Shown here: one piece after another, positions 10,809 through 22,911 of the stretch
Layout: each line of letters begins with the position of its first letter
How positions within the stretch are numbered: position 1 is the stretch's first letter
NCBI RefSeq assembly: GCF_008831285.2
Contig: NW_022205010.1
Span: 1-37,264 of the forward strand
Reading direction: 5' to 3'
Length of the DNA stretch: 37,264 bases
From: Nymphaea colorata
Taxonomy: Eukaryota > Streptophyta > Magnoliopsida > Nymphaeales > Nymphaeaceae
Program-made: the position numbers and the translations under genes
Notes under the pieces: model-generated
The model's database searches: none
Told to the model about the DNA's origin: nothing
The model's input: only the letters and a program-made list of their open reading frames with translations

Positions 10809-11600
10809 TCATATACCCATTATCATCTATACCATATAATCATCACTCTGCACTCCTTCCTAGACAGAATTATATTAATCTTTTCCGTAAGTTAGAACCT
10901 GAATCAGCAGCAAGATGTCCGTGGTCAGCTGGATGACTCCACACATGATGAACTGGAAGGGTTGTGCCTTGGTTATGGGATCTTTACTCTGATGATGAAG
11001 TAGATGGTTTTGGCGAAATCTCCAAAGAACCACATGGCGATCATGGTTGTGCTTACTCCCTTCACGCTTTTGGATTTCCAGTTGGAGTAGAGTTGCGGAA
11101 AGCCGAGCATAGCTTCAATGCTCAGCGATAAAAATCCTATAAATTGGCCAAAATATCCAAAAGTAAACACTTGAAGCACCAAGGTGATCACCGCTAGGGC
11201 TGCTGTTAGGCCAACTAAAAACTTCACTGAATTTAATGCATCCATACTGTATTGATGATATGTTTCCCACTTCCAGAATCGATCCCAAATGGTAGTGTGT
11301 TTGATGAAGTGGTCGGAAACTTATACGCATTACTTTAGCAGCATCAACTTTGTGACTACATATGTACCATAATAATGATGACGAAGATGGATTGGAAGAG
11401 CAGACTGACTGCGAATCCTACGGTGAACCAAAAGAATATTCTAAGGATGTTAGCAATCAGGATAATTGCGCAGACATAGATGGAAAAAGATCCAATCGAT
11501 TTTTCCTTTCGGATGAGCATCAATTGGCAGTAGTAGGCATAGACTGGCAGCACTGTTATCGCTTGCTTATGGAATGCTTACCGATATCATAGAGGACCAT
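10809..11600 (-). CDS. PQ-loop repeat membrane protein, SLC66A2 (PQLC1)-like
   Basis: Removal of three 20-nt introns gives an uninterrupted 243-residue protein with two PQ-loop repeats and about seven membrane helices. Diagnostic blocks are ITVLPVYAYYCQ, SFSIYVCAIILIANILRIFF, LLFQSIFVIIIMLMLLKECV, HTTIWDRFWKWETY, LSIEAMLGFPQLYSNWKSKS, VKGVSTTMIAMWFFGDFAKT and RAQPFQFIMCGVIQL. These correspond in order to SLC66A2: YVC.VLLVANILRI.FWF, a tryptophan-containing loop, EAMLGVPQLY.N, M..MW..GD..KT. SLC66A2-type proteins act in endolysosomal or Golgi lipid/retrograde transport. The C-terminus ends at TGA (10809-10811). Translation probably starts at ATG 11600, 59 bp after the stop of the upstream coiled-coil gene on the same strand. 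Confidence 0.92.
10968..10987 (-). other. 20-nt intron 3 of the SLC66A2-like gene
   Basis: On the minus strand GTAAAGATCCCATAACCAAG. Its removal joins KTIYFIIR to AQPFQFIMCG, matching the family. Confidence 0.93.
11348..11367 (-). other. 20-nt intron 2 of the SLC66A2-like gene
   Basis: On the minus strand GTACATATGTAGTCACAAAG. Removal joins QSIFVIIIM to LMLLKECVEV, as in SLC66A2. GTAC shows that the donor tolerates variation at position 4. Confidence 0.92.
11562..11581 (-). other. 20-nt intron 1 of the SLC66A2-like gene
   Basis: On the minus strand GTAAGCATTCCATAAGCAAG. Removal joins MVLYDI to AITVLPVYAYYCQ. Confidence 0.9.
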
Positions 11601-11659
11601 TGTTGCGATAAAGTAAAGATAAGTTTATAATAATATCACATTTGTAATCACGGGAGATG

Positions 11660-14600
11660 TCAATCGGCCTGCTGCAGCAAGATCATCAAATTGCTTAGAG
11701 TTTATATATTCTTGGACTAGTAAGCTTCCTCGATCAGTACTCTTATGTCTCGTATTATGTTGTTATATTTGACTATCTCGTCTTCGGTGTTTTTGATGCA
11801 GATTGCAAACAGATCCTTTAGAATATGGCCAAACTAGAAGATAAGTTTTTCGATGTCAGTTTCTTTGGGAAGGGTGGGAACTTCCTATGGATTGATGAAG
11901 TGATTGGTGGACAGGTATGAGATGAAGTTTTTGATGGTGTGAGATAATAAGAGTGAAAGATTGCCTTACATTTCTTAAATGGATAATGGATACTCTTACT
12001 TTTCAAGTAATTGTCCCTTTTACTTTAAGGAATTGTTCATTTATATTAATTCAGTCACTTATTGATTTATCTTTTGAAGAATTTTAACGTACATTTACTC
12101 TTCCTCACCATCTACCTTGTAGTTATCGTCTAATTGCTTTGCGATCTCCAAAAGAACCTTCTTTTCCTATTTTTTGAAGCTGGATAGCTTCTCATTTGAC
12201 TTTTTTATCTTCTATCCCAGCTGATTAATTCTAAGCTGAAGCCTTCCGATTTCTTATTATTTGTCATTCAGTTGCATTACCATTTTATTGATTTCTGTAT
12301 CCTTTTATATTTTGATTTTAAACAGAAGATTTTCAAGCTCTCGTAGCTTTCCTTTGGTCTGTTAGTAGCCATTTAGTTATATCAAATGTTTTTGCTCTCT
12401 TATTATGGCTTCGGCTATTTGTTTTTCGATTTCACACATTTTTCGTTGAAGATCAATAGATAATGCTCTGAGTTGATTAAGCTAGCTATCCTTTAAGTTT
12501 AAGTGTTATTTATACCATTACAATTCTTATCTAATCATCTTTTCTGTTGTGGAATTGAGATGGACATCTGATGGTTGATTATGATTGTATTATTTCATTT
12601 TTGCTTCCAAACTGACATTATCAGATTGTAATTGAAGATATTTCTATTATATCTCTTTAAGTGATGACTATACCATTGATATCTTATTGGTAAGGCGTTT
12701 ATTTTCCATTTTAATTGCCTGATTTTCTTCAAAGCAGTGGCCTAACTCTGATAACTGTTGTCGGTTCATCTCAAGAGCTTGTTTTAATCGATTATTTTCA
12801 TTTAAAGCCATGATCAGCCTTGTTTATCTTTCTACTACTTGATTCTGAAGGACAGCAAAAGTATGGTTGCGGTCACTATCTTTATGAATTCTGTTTATTT
12901 ATACCTATTTGGAGTCAATTATTGACTTGAGCTAAAGGATAGTTTGGTTCAGGCTTATAAACTGAGCTAAAAATGGGCACTCTTTGATTATTCTGATAGT
13001 CCTTCTCAGTTAAAGCCTTCAAGAGATGTTGTCTCTACGACTAGTATTACTTTATCTTGCTATTTGACCTTAAATTTTGGAAAGCATTTAGTTTTCCTTT
13101 TATACATGCTCCTTCAATTACGCTTCTTTCCTTAGATTTGCTCCTATAAGTATTGCTATAAAGATCTTGCTTATTCGTGATAACTGTATTATTTTTCTTC
13201 TCAAGTTCCTTGTATATACTTGCTTCTGATTCCAGCCTAATTAGGTTGCTTTGGAGCCGAACAACCTATCTTTCCAACTAGCATTTTTATCATTTAATAA
13301 ATCAATCTGTCTTTTAAATGGCTGATATCTTTCGTAAATTTATTATCAGTTCTTGAGAATTGACAGTTTTCCTATCGTCCTTTAATTGTCTTGGCTGATT
13401 ATGGCTTTGATTCTAAGCTAAAATTCGAATATTTTTTCCTCCAGCAGACGAAGTTGGTCAAGCAGTGACAGCTTCTAACTCTATGATGCTGCGAATACTT
13501 GTTCTAATGAATATTTTTCCTCTTGGACGGTGGCAATATTCGCTGATAAGTTATGATTGGCTTATTGTAGAGCATGATTTTCCTCACAAAGTTGCCTATG
13601 TATTGGACTAGTTGATTGAATGGGGCTTCATTAGAGTCGATAATTGATATTAGTCTTTCATTCTCAACTCGTAATGCTTGGATATCTTACCTCAATCTTT
13701 TAATCTTATCCTGGTTGATCTAGTATTCCTAGCTTCTCACTCTCTAAACTTCTTCCTTTAGCATGCGTTTTTCCTCATTGAAGTGGGCGCTCTTTTCTGA
13801 AAATCATCAAGCAGCTCCTCGATGTACCTTCTACTTTGGCGCTTCTAATTTTAGCAGTTTCTAATAGTGATTGCAAGTTCATTACTCATGGCCTATAGCT
13901 GTTGCCGAATTATGTTTTTCTTTGTTTTATGCCACATAATTGATTGAGAATGATTATGAGATTTTGGAATACTATTTGTCTTTTCGCGAAAGGCTTGTCT
14001 TTACCTTTAAATGATTAGTTGGTTTACTGTATTTACCGATTTAATTTCTCTGATTGTATGCGCTACTGTCTAAGCTGTTATTCCAAATTCACGATGTAGG
14101 CATGGGTTTAATGTTAGATGATTTGGATGGTGTTTCTGAGCATGTTGTTTTCTTGCTGAAAATGATTGATATCTGCTTCATAATGCATTCTTAACTATTA
14201 GAACTCGGCTTGTCGTATATTGATGACATTCTCTTGGTCCTTGAGGATGCTGATGAGTTCCTATTGTTACCTATTCTTCAAAGTGATCGTTTAGTTTGCC
14301 TTCGATTATAGGTTGACGTAATCATCTTTGATTGTATGGCTTTCTCTCACTACCTTTTATACCTATGAGGTTAGTCTTTTATTTTAAAGCTCAAATTTTT
14401 TGCACTCTTATGTGAGACTGTTGATCTTTTCTTCATCTTTCTTCTTCAATTATTCGTATCTCTCTTCACTCTCTTTTGATATTTCATACTCCTAGTTTTT
14501 TTACTCGAGTAGGAGCTTCAGGTTATCTCTTTCCATCTTTATCTTTTAAAATAATAACTTATAATTGGCTACCTTCTATTATAGATTCTCCACTCTGGCT

Positions 14601-15849
14601 TGTGACTCTGACAAGCTCGTGTCTTTTGGCTGTAGCTCTTGCTCCTCAACATTTTGAAATATGTTTATTTTTTTGAAGTTTAGCCATTTTTCGCTCCATT
14701 TATGAAGAGAGCTTAGCCTAGTAAAGCTATTCTTTTAGTTTATATATTTCGCCATTGAGAAATTAAATTGTAAGGTAAGCTTGGGCAAGCTATGACTAAG
14801 CAGATTATTTTTCTTTTGTACGGATGACTAAGGATGGATTTTCCTGTTAGTTTTCCTTGATTAGTGCCTTATTTTGGATTTATACATTCATTTTGCTGTT
14901 CAACTCGCTAATTTTCTTGTATTATGTCTTAAACTACTTTATCTCCTATTTGATTTAAGTATTTTACTAGCTAAGCATTTTGCACTTCTTCCTCAAAGTC
15001 TAAAGCTCACTAGCTGATTTAGTCAATTGTTCCTTGTCTTTGGATAGATTCAGTAGCATCGTTATTATCTGATTGATGTAAGCAAATGCTTCTCCTTCTT
15101 ACTTTAGCAGTATATTGGAGCGTCTTTTCCATCCATTTTATTGAATAGAGATATTATTGATTTCATGCTTGTTATGACAGTTTGGTAATTGAATTACAGA
15201 AGCAGATGATTTTATAGAATTCCAAAAGCATGCTATCTGGATATGCGATTCTGAGTTCATTCATCTATCTCTCATATGAATTTCTTTGGCTCTTTTTCAA
15301 TCTAATGGTCTCATAGACCATCAAAAAGTCATCAAACTACCTCAGCTTTTCCCTCTCTTCGTCGAACCAGGATTATCTGCTTTAGGAATTCTAGGAAAGT
15401 AACGCTCTTGGAGTTTGCTATATACTCTTGCAGGATGATCTGGAATAAGTCATTGCATCCATCTCCAGTCTTAGTCTTTCGAAGTCCATACACAATTTGG
15501 CATTATCATTTCTTAATGATTCATATTTTTCTCTATATTCCAGCAAGTTTTCTACTTTTCTTCCAATTTGGCTATCTAATTGTTGAGTTGTTAGATTTGA
15601 TTTTGCATCTTGGTTTCATTTTCCTGGTACTTTTTCAGTAGATCTGTTGATCGAGATTAGGAAAGTTCTCTCTAGTTGATGGTTGGCCGTTTCGGAGGCA
15701 AGGAAAGTCTGGATCTTTCCAATCTCCTGCAATTTTATTCTAGTTCCATTTCTAAACCTACATATCTTTCAATTGCACTTATAACTTGTCATCCTTTGCT
15801 TTAACTACGCATTTTCCTTCTCATAGGAAGCTCGTGCGATCGTACCCAT
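11660..15849 (-). CDS. Very long coiled-coil protein (about 1,400 codons)
   Basis: Read with TAA/TAG as Glu, the region gives almost continuous heptad-rich coiled coil. An example is NDKEEEIGRLQLRINQLGEK, where consecutive TAA codons supply Glu. The last 300 codons are clean: MIREELEWYKEHLNLKDSEL, then YPLSIEEMEGNLSLLLSHTI, then IRDIRVLIEEAYESKNIETL and SNLMILLQQAD, ending at TGA (11660-11662). The N-terminal half has repeated -1 interruptions. ATG 15849 (MGTIARASYEKENAELKQRM) is used, but coding character extends upstream (FGNIVGSIFKRVQSQA) to an ATG at 15899-15901, so the true start may be there. No motor, GRIP or other catalytic domain was seen. It could be a golgin-like, basal-body or cortical scaffold; the family is not identified. 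Confidence 0.75.
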
Positions 15850-15901
15850 GGCTTGAGATTGAACTCGCTTGAAGATACTGCCAACAATATTTCCAAAACA
15901 T

Positions 15902-16319
15902 ATAAGGTTATGTTTCAAATCCAGCGGGTCACGTTTATTTTATATTTTTCTTTTCGTTTCTGCATTTTTGGGTGATCTTTTCATTGGATTTTGGACTGAT
16001 TTATAAATCAATAAAATTATATGTGAGTCACAGGCAAACACATCAATTTTAAATTTGATTGGGTGACTATAATTGAATAATAAAAATTATTGTTAATATA
16101 TGATAAAGCCAACCGTGAGAGAGCCCATATATTTGGCCAAGATCAAGAAAAAAACTAAAAATGAAGAAATTGCCACAGAACGGGAAGAATAAAGCAAAGG
16201 AAGCATCGAATATGATTTGCTAATTTTTCAGGAGTCGTTAAATATTCATAAACACAAAAATACAGAAGAAATTAGCTGGTAGCAAAGGTAAAACCAACCT
16301 TTTGCCAGCTCGAAATAAG
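15902..16319. promoter_or_regulatory. Divergent AT-rich intergenic region
   Basis: About 420 bp between two divergent coiled-coil genes. It is strongly AT-rich, with several poly-A/T runs and no gene-like reading. It presumably holds both promoters. An alternative upstream ATG for the plus-strand gene lies near 16160, but its reading is weak. Confidence 0.5.
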
Positions 16320-17264
16320 ATGCAGCCAACCAGGTCAATAATTCACTCATAAATCTCTCAATTTTAGCAACGATTTGAAGCCCAACTTTAACCGAACATT
16401 GAACCAGCCATATGAGCAAGCATTCCCAAACTACAATCTCATATCTTCAGAATGCAGTCACTATTCCAGTATGCATAAGACCAAAATTTGCTCCAAACCC
16501 AATACCTTACAAGCTCAAAACAAGGAAAACATTACCACCCAGCAAGCAAAGTCAAACAATTCAAAGACACGCACCCAAAGCACAGTTAGCACTTTGAAAT
16601 CGGAAGTCCTCAAGTAGATCAAAATGACAACCAACAGACAATAAGCCACCAGCATAGACAAGCCTGATAACAGAAGGTATCAGAGAGACGGAAAAGAGCG
16701 TGTTGAATGAGCAAAGGATTAGGGAATTATAGTAAAAAAATGAATCAGCTGAGCGAAAGATATAGTAATTGTAGCTGAAGCTGAAAGAGAAGGAGCAAAT
16801 GATCTTTAGAGTGGAACAGATTGAGCAGGACCTCAATTTCCTTTTCGAAGAGAACAAGTAGCTTCTGAGAATCAACGAATCACTCTCGAAGCTACCACCA
16901 GAAGCTCCAACTTCAGACATGTAAATACAGACAGATGTATTTCCGCTATTCGTCAATGACTCCTTCTGCCAAACCATACCAGAAGAACTCTAAAATCCCA
17001 TTTTAAAGGACCAGCCAATCATGAAGATGAAGAAGCATGAAAAAAAGCAAGCATTTGAGGTTGTAGCTATAGCGGTAAAGAATCTCAGTCAAGAACAAGT
17101 AAATTTAATTTAAAACTGCCATTGAAAACATCCAAATCGAACACAGACAGCAAATAGCTCGTCTTCAGAAGCAATTATAGGCAATGACTATCAACTACGA
17201 CCACAAATGTCAGGAGGTCAAGGACAAGGAAAGCCTCATCTCCAGGTTCCTATTAAACAAGTGA
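16320..17264 (+). CDS. Coiled-coil protein with disordered N-terminus, unrecognised
   Basis: The C-terminal two thirds are clear. A coiled coil (SVLNEQRIRELEEKNESAER then KIEELELKLKEKEQMIFRVE) is followed by a loop (SLSKLPPEAPTSDMEIQTDV) and a second helical segment (IENIQIEHRQQIARLQKQLE then MTINYDHKCQEVKDKESLIS) before TGA. Many Glu residues come from TAA/TAG. The N-terminus is Asn/Gln/Thr/Lys-rich and its frame is uncertain. Either a 34-nt GT-AG intron (16334-16367) or a single missing base could link the start to the coiled coil. No domain assigned. Confidence 0.55.
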
Positions 17265-17488
17265 TTCATTATATTGTATCTATGATTACCCTCAAGCAAT
17301 ACAATGAGTCAATTTTCATGAATCCCTGTTCCACATTTAAAAATGGTCATCACTGACAGAAGGTCCAATGATAGCAAAAGTCAATGGTCGAATAATCTTC
17401 CAAGTCATTATTGCATTTTTATATAGGCCTATAACCTTAACATCTGCTTGTTTTGCATTGCTAAAGTAAATACATTAGTTATATCATC

Positions 17489-20302
17489 ATGAGCAACTTC
17501 AATCCCTCCAACGTTATCGAAATCGACGATGATGACAGCAATCAGTCTCGAAAACGCCCAAAGCTGCCCCCAACGCCAAGGGAATCACCTCCTTCTCATA
17601 CCCCAGACTCTATCAATTGCTGCAGAAAAGAACATAAAAAGTGAAGGTCTAGCAGGAGAAGAAGAAAGATGACGCATGCGAGCCGCTACCTGTCCCTGTC
17701 CCTGCCCCTAAGTAATGCACCCACCTTGCATCGAAGCCGAAGTCTGCAAAGTTGTCCCAATTGTGGAATCGATCAGGCCATTGCCACCCCGCTAGCCATC
17801 GCTTCAAAACGTAATCAACTCAAAGGAATACAAAAAAGAGGAGAGCGAATGTCATGGCTGTTCGAAATGGTGGAAGAGGGGATGTTGCTAGTGGAGGAAG
17901 AACTGAATCCGCTAGTTCCGCTCTAAACTTTTTTCAAGTCAAAACAAAAGCCTAAGGAAGCTGAGCCATAAATTCAAAAGGAGCCATAAGCTGAGGCATA
18001 GGTAAGGGAAGCTGTTGAAGAAAAGAATGCAGAGAGGCTATTGCTCCATCTAAGCCTCTTAGCTTCAGCTTGCCATAATGGGTTCCGCCTGTGGTGAGAG
18101 AAGAAGCGCCCATTTACGAGCCGATTCCCCAAGTTGAATACTTGGAAAACCCACCAGAAGTAATTAGTTCGGAGATTCTTGTGCGGGTGGATGTTGACTA
18201 GGCCGTAAACAATTAATAGTTCATAAGTCAATCACAAGTCATCAAGCAATTTGAGGCTCCCATATAATCCCAGTAGCCTGCTATCGTGCAAGCTGACTCA
18301 CTTCCGAATGAAGAGTTCCTTCCTCCCAACAACAACGAGCCTACGATTGAACAGCCTCCTGAAGTGCAAGACCCTGCCAATGTTCCCATGTAGATCGAGC
18401 AGCCAGTATAAGCTATTCCCATATCATTGGACCTAATAGCGGACAGGCTCAACATATAGCAAATCCGAAAGATCCTCCTTTACCTGATCCCTGAGATGAA
18501 AACTGAAGTAGAAAGGATGAATGAGGACTAGGTGCATGACATCTTCAAAGGAATTCGCATAGAAATGGCCAACATCCCCATCGAAAACATCTTCTAATCT
18601 GTGTTCACTATCTAGGAACTCAGGCTTTTAACAAGTAACAGAAAGGAAGCAGCAGAAAACAGTCTGAACAACCACAACATGAATAGATAAAGGAAAGTAG
18701 AAGATTAGTGATTGATCCATCATGGCCACCAATTGAAACACTCAGATTCTTCAAGACATTGGCCATCTAAGACTTGAGGAAGGTGATCAACTAATTTTAC
18801 AAGTACGAAAGCGATCCGTTTAGAGAGATGGCCGATTAGGACATCATCAAAATCGTGGATTAATCCATCAGATGCCTACAGCCTCAGCAGAAATAACCCG
18901 AAAGAATCCCTGAGCCTGAAAGAATGCCTTAGCCTGCTTTAGAAACAGTGATACAAGTAATTGATTCACAGCCACCACCACAGCAAGAAGAACAAGCTTA
19001 GCAGGCATAGCAGGCATAGCAACCTAAACAACCCCAACCACAACAATCTTAACAGATACAACAACAGCCTGAATCGCCAAAACGATTTTCGTTGCCGCCA
19101 CTACAGATCATTCCTCAGTCTCCAGCCTACAGGCAGCATGTTTCAATCGATGAGATGAAGAACTTTCTTGCGTAAAGCATTCCTTCCCTAAAACGGGAGC
19201 AACTGAATAGCATTAACGATGAGTATGTCAAGATGCTCTATGAAGGAGCTAAAAATGGTCAATTTCGAGAGCATAAATATCCCAAAAGATACAAGACTAC
19301 TCTTCTTCTATCATCTTGGACGCATGCGTCAAGAAGTTTCCTCATCTTTAGATTTAGCTCCGCAAAATAAGCAAAGAAGAACTGTAAGCCGTCCTCGTGA
19401 GCCTCACCAGCTCCAACAACATTACCAATGACAACAATAACAGCACAAACAACACAAACAACACAAACAACAATAACAGCACCAAAAACAACACAACACA
19501 CAACAACAATAATAACAGCACATAATCAACAACATCAGTAACAACAGCAGCAAAAGTATCAGCAACATGAACAACAGCAATAACTTTAGCAACATCAACA
19601 GCAATGGCAGTAATAAATCAAACCAAATTAAAAACAGAGAGGAGGTAAGGCCACTCAATCCTCCAGTTGATAAGAATACAAACACATTCTAAAGAACAGT
19701 GATTGACCTGCAAGATGATCCCCATATGAGCCATAGCTACCTACCAAGCGAACCTACGATATGATGATGTCCTCGAGTTTTCGGAAAAGCGATGAAAACT
19801 CAGAGTCTAAGCAGAGAAGGGTCAAGGATATAAGGGCTAAGCTGATAAAGAGATTGCCTGATCTCAAGGAAAACATCATGAAACTGGATGACAATGAGAT
19901 CGAAAAAATATTCCATGACTCAACAACGCCTCTAAGAAAATGGCAAGAGCGTAAGGAGAACGTCCAGTGATCATCATGAAGGACAAAAAACCCATTGAAA
20001 TCATCCAAAAACCAGAAGGAAGAGAGATTGCATATTCGACGAGGGGAAGCGAGATTATCATGGAAACCCAATATGAGAATGGAAAAATATACCAAATAAC
20101 CAACTCTGAAAAAAAGAGAAAAAGTAGGACGATAGTGTTTGTCCATACTGAAGACGTGCCAGAGGAGGAGTAATAGCACGGATACAAGATGAGGAAGGGG
20201 TAATATGGGATGTAGAAGAAGCTAGTGTGCGACTGCTTTGAAAAGGAAACAGTGGGAGATTTGCTGAAAAGGCTAACCGACGTGATCGACAAGAAGAGCT
20301 GA
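17489..20302 (+). CDS. Large disordered nuclear-type protein with repeated helical modules and SIM-like motifs
   Basis: It starts MSNFNPSNVIEIDDDDSNQS then RKRPKLPP. A hydrophobic-acidic VIEIDDDD resembles a SUMO-interacting motif, followed by a basic nuclear-localisation-like cluster. The middle is Pro/Glu/Gln-rich. At least five related helical modules of about 45 residues recur, e.g. RLNIEQIRKILLYLIPEMKT, LAIEDLRKVINEFYKYE, SIPSLKREQLNSINDEYVKM, KFPHLEIELRKISKEELEAV and KRLPDLKENIMKLDDNEIEK. Later come a poly-Asn/Thr tract, a second SIM-like RTVIDLQDD and a compact C-terminal basic/beta-rich domain (GREIAYSTRGSEIIMETQYE). At least seven -1 interruptions. The family is not recognised; a nuclear scaffold is an inference. 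Confidence 0.6.
19420..19620 (+). repeat. AAC/ACA/CAA low-complexity tract (coding Asn/Thr)
   Basis: Imperfect trinucleotide repeats of the AAC/ACA/CAA type. In the frame that joins the flanking helical modules they encode Asn/Thr-rich sequence (SSNNITNDNNNSTNNTNNTN). It is a microsatellite-like insert in the coding region and is likely to vary in length. Confidence 0.8.
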
Positions 20303-20457
20303 AATGATACAATTTCATCAATTATTACCCCTTCTATTCTGATATCCATCGTCCTGTCCTCTTGCGGATTATTTTTGCATTTATTTCAACTCTTTTCGAT
20401 AAAACGAAAATAAATTTTAGTTGATTCCGATTTAAGATATATAAAATTTATTTAAAC

Positions 20458-21910
20458 ATGGACCACCTTCTCAATAGCCGTCTCTCCAGAGACGAATCCC
20501 CCACCAAGCTGGAGAACCTCTCGCCCTAGAAGTTCGGCAAGGGAGCCTACGCCAGCCTCACCTATACTCCAGCAAACTGGCAGACAACGTCCTCTACAAG
20601 GAAGCCTCCACCTTCAAGAAAATCGAGTAGTAATCCAGCAAGGTTCGTGAATCCTAGGCCTTCAATAGCCTCCTCAAGGACCGCCTCAGCCAGATCCAAG
20701 AGGAACGGGACGGAATCGAACAGACCTTGACTCAACAGATCCTCATGTACAAGAAGATGCTCAACGAAATGAAGCCAAACACGACAGAGACTGAAGGACA
20801 TCCAGCGCACCTTCAACGAGGAAATGCAGAAGATCATATTCTCCAAGTAGGAGGAGGCAAAATTTGCACAATCGAAAAGGAACTTCTCGAAGGCAGAATA
20901 GCAGAGCTGGAGAATTAGGTCTCGGAACTGAAAGAACAACTGGACCACGGAGGCAATAACTTCGACTAATTGGCCAAAAATCACGAAAAATTGGAGATTC
21001 ACTATAAGAATGTGTGTGAGAAGTTGGAGGACACTGAGAAGAGGATGAAGGCTTAGGGAGAGAAGGCGAAGCAGGATTACGAATAATTGAGCAGGAAGCT
21101 GTTCAATACTGAAGTGGAGTTCAAGGGACAAATTGAAAAGCTTCAGCTGACAGGGAGAGAGAGAAGGAAAATTTGGAACGCCTTCATAAGACTGAACTCG
21201 AAAAGGTCGAAAACAACGTCTTCATGAATCCATGATCAAAACCAAGAGTTGAAGGACCTTACCGCCACCTTCGAGAACGAAGCCAACAGACTGAAGGACA
21301 TCATCACCAGCAAGGAAAGAGCCATCTAGGGTCTTAACCACGTCATCAGCGATGAGAAGCAAAGATACATCGATCTGACCAAAAATTCCACTGAGGAAAT
21401 CACCAACCTGGTCCACTAAAGGAACAGATTCAAAGAAGAAGTTGATGCTCTCAACGTCTAGCTGCCAAGGCTAGGACTCATACAAGGACCTACAAACTCC
21501 TCAGATCGGGAGATAGCCAACCGCGACGCCCTCATCGGCAAGCTCAAAGATGAGCTCTAGCTCAGCCAGGTGAGTTTCGTCAGGGAAAAGGACAACTGAA
21601 CTATATGATCGACGACCTGCACCGCCAAAACGTCATCCTCAAATCGGAGAACGACCGTTTGGTCGTGCTTGCCGACGAGAATGGGCTGTTGTGCAAGGAG
21701 ATCCGAAATTTGAAGGATTTACTTCTAGAAAGTTCTTTGGAGATGGAGAAGTGCAAGGATGAATTCTTGAGGATCGGAAGGGAAAAAGACGTGCTATCGG
21801 CCCAAGTGCGTGAGCTCAACTATGAGAACGAAAGCTTGCACCGCATGAAATTTGAAAAAGAGGAGTAGGCTCGGGGGTGGAGGGAAAGTTATTACCTCAG
21901 CCGTAGATGA
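20458..21910 (+). CDS. Coiled-coil protein, about 486 residues
   Basis: It starts MDHLLNSRLSRDESPTKLEN and continues as near-continuous coiled coil: LLKDRLSQIQEERDGIEQTL, LEGRIAELENEVSELKEQLD, NRLKDIITSKERAIEGLNHV, NGLLCKEIRNLKDLLLESSL, GREKDVLSAQVRELNYENES. It ends EEEARGWRESYYLSRR at TGA. About eight single-base -1 repairs restore an integer number of codons. Glu residues within heptads come from TAG/TAA. Similar long coiled coils are typical of basal-body and cortical proteins in ciliates, but no specific family is evident. Confidence 0.7.
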
Positions 21911-22119
21911 TTATGTACATTTTCTCTTCAAATCCTCATATAAATGCCCGTTTCCCCGCGTCCCCCCTCTCCCGCCTTCCATTTCGGCTCGTTTTTACTT
22001 TCCCTGTTCTAACTTTGACGGTACTCATAAAATAAACGCTTTTCAAAAAATCTACCAGAAGGATCAAGGGTCAAAGACGAGGACCTTTCCCTATGAGAAA
22101 CAGACAAACAGATATAAAA
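21911..22119. other. Convergent intergenic region
   Basis: About 210 bp between the stops of the coiled-coil gene (+) and the RING gene (-). C/T-rich near 21950-22010. No gene or terminator hairpin recognised. Confidence 0.5.
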
Positions 22120-22584
22120 TCAAGTGGGAATGTAGAAGGAAGGGACGGCGATGGGTGAGTGCATATTTGAGATGTCGATGCCTTGGGCGGTGAAGGTATT
22201 GATGGTGGGATTGAAGAAATAGCAAACGTGCTGAGGGGCAAAAGAGGCAAAAGGGATGGCGGGCATGACATAAAACCCAACCACTGCGTAGGGTTGAGCA
22301 TGTAACGACAGTCTTAGCCGGGGGGGATAAGTAGACGGAGGAGTCACTCGGTAGCGCCGGCTCTATTTTTAGATCTGCGTAAACTATGCCCTGCATAGCG
22401 GACACGTATTTTTCCTCTAAATGCTTTCGAGCTTACCTTTGACCACTTTCTAATACAGCGTAGGCAAAACTGATGCTCACAACCATCGATTGTGGCCTAA
22501 ATAGTAGGGGGGTACATTGGCCGGGGCGTCATGACAGACAGAACATGGAGATTTTTAAACGGATTGTTGATCTTGCTTTTACAT
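22120..22584 (-). CDS. RING-finger (C3HC4) protein
   Basis: About 148 residues. It starts MEKQDQQSVEKSPCSVCHDA (two Glu from TAA). The RING is CSVC...TIEATIDGCEHQFCLRCIRKWSK, then, after a 20-nt intron, RKNTCPLCRAEF, i.e. C-x2-C / C-x-H-x2-C-x2-C / C-x2-C; the Glu of CRAEF is TAG. The C-terminus is Pro/aromatic-rich (RVTPPSTYPPRLRLSLHAQP; FYVMPAIPFASFAPQHV). RING proteins usually bind an E2 and act as E3 ligases. A run of six C between VPP and TIEA has the wrong length for the frame, consistent with two missing C or one extra. Confidence 0.85.
22417..22436 (-). other. 20-nt intron inside the RING domain
   Basis: On the minus strand GTAAGCTCGAAAGCATTTAG. Removal joins CLRCIRKWSK to RKNTCPLC, restoring the zinc-ligand spacing. 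Confidence 0.93.
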
Positions 22585-22911
22585 AATATTATAGTGCGGT
22601 ACTCCAAAACAATTAAACGTATATTAAAATTATTGATGAAGTATTTGAATGGCCTCTTTTATTTAAGCTTACCGTAAATACCTTTTAATCAGGTCTTAAT
22701 AAGATATGCCATTGGGATTGGCGGCAGGAGTGAAGCGTCTATTTCTGTTGCGATTCGTGAATGATTTGGAATTTTGGGTGGAGGATGGGATGGGAATGCT
22801 AATTTGGGGGTGGTTTGTGTGAATTCCAGTTACTTTGATAAAAAACTGGAAATATGATTATAATGGAATAATAAATGGTGTTCCATTTTCCATTTGGAAT
22901 ATAATCATCAA
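22585..22911. promoter_or_regulatory. Divergent intergenic region, RING gene / secreted protein gene
   Basis: A 327-bp AT-rich spacer between divergent ATGs. It contains a locally symmetric sequence, ggaatataat / aaatggtgttccattttccatttggaa near 22860-22900, which could be a palindromic regulatory site. Nothing else assignable. Confidence 0.45.

Noticed and set aside
16334-16367. 34-nt GT-AG intron in the coiled-coil gene at 16320
   Set aside because: Its length breaks the uniform 20-nt pattern, and a single missing base explains the frame equally well; kept only as an option.
19422-19685. Minus-strand Leu/Cys/Val-rich open frame resembling membrane helices
   Set aside because: It is the complement of the AAC/ACA repeat; the plus strand continues helical modules on both sides.
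20562-21131. Minus-strand 189-codon open frame
   Set aside because: It is antisense to a regular coiled coil on the plus strand that reads through with TAG/TAA as Glu.
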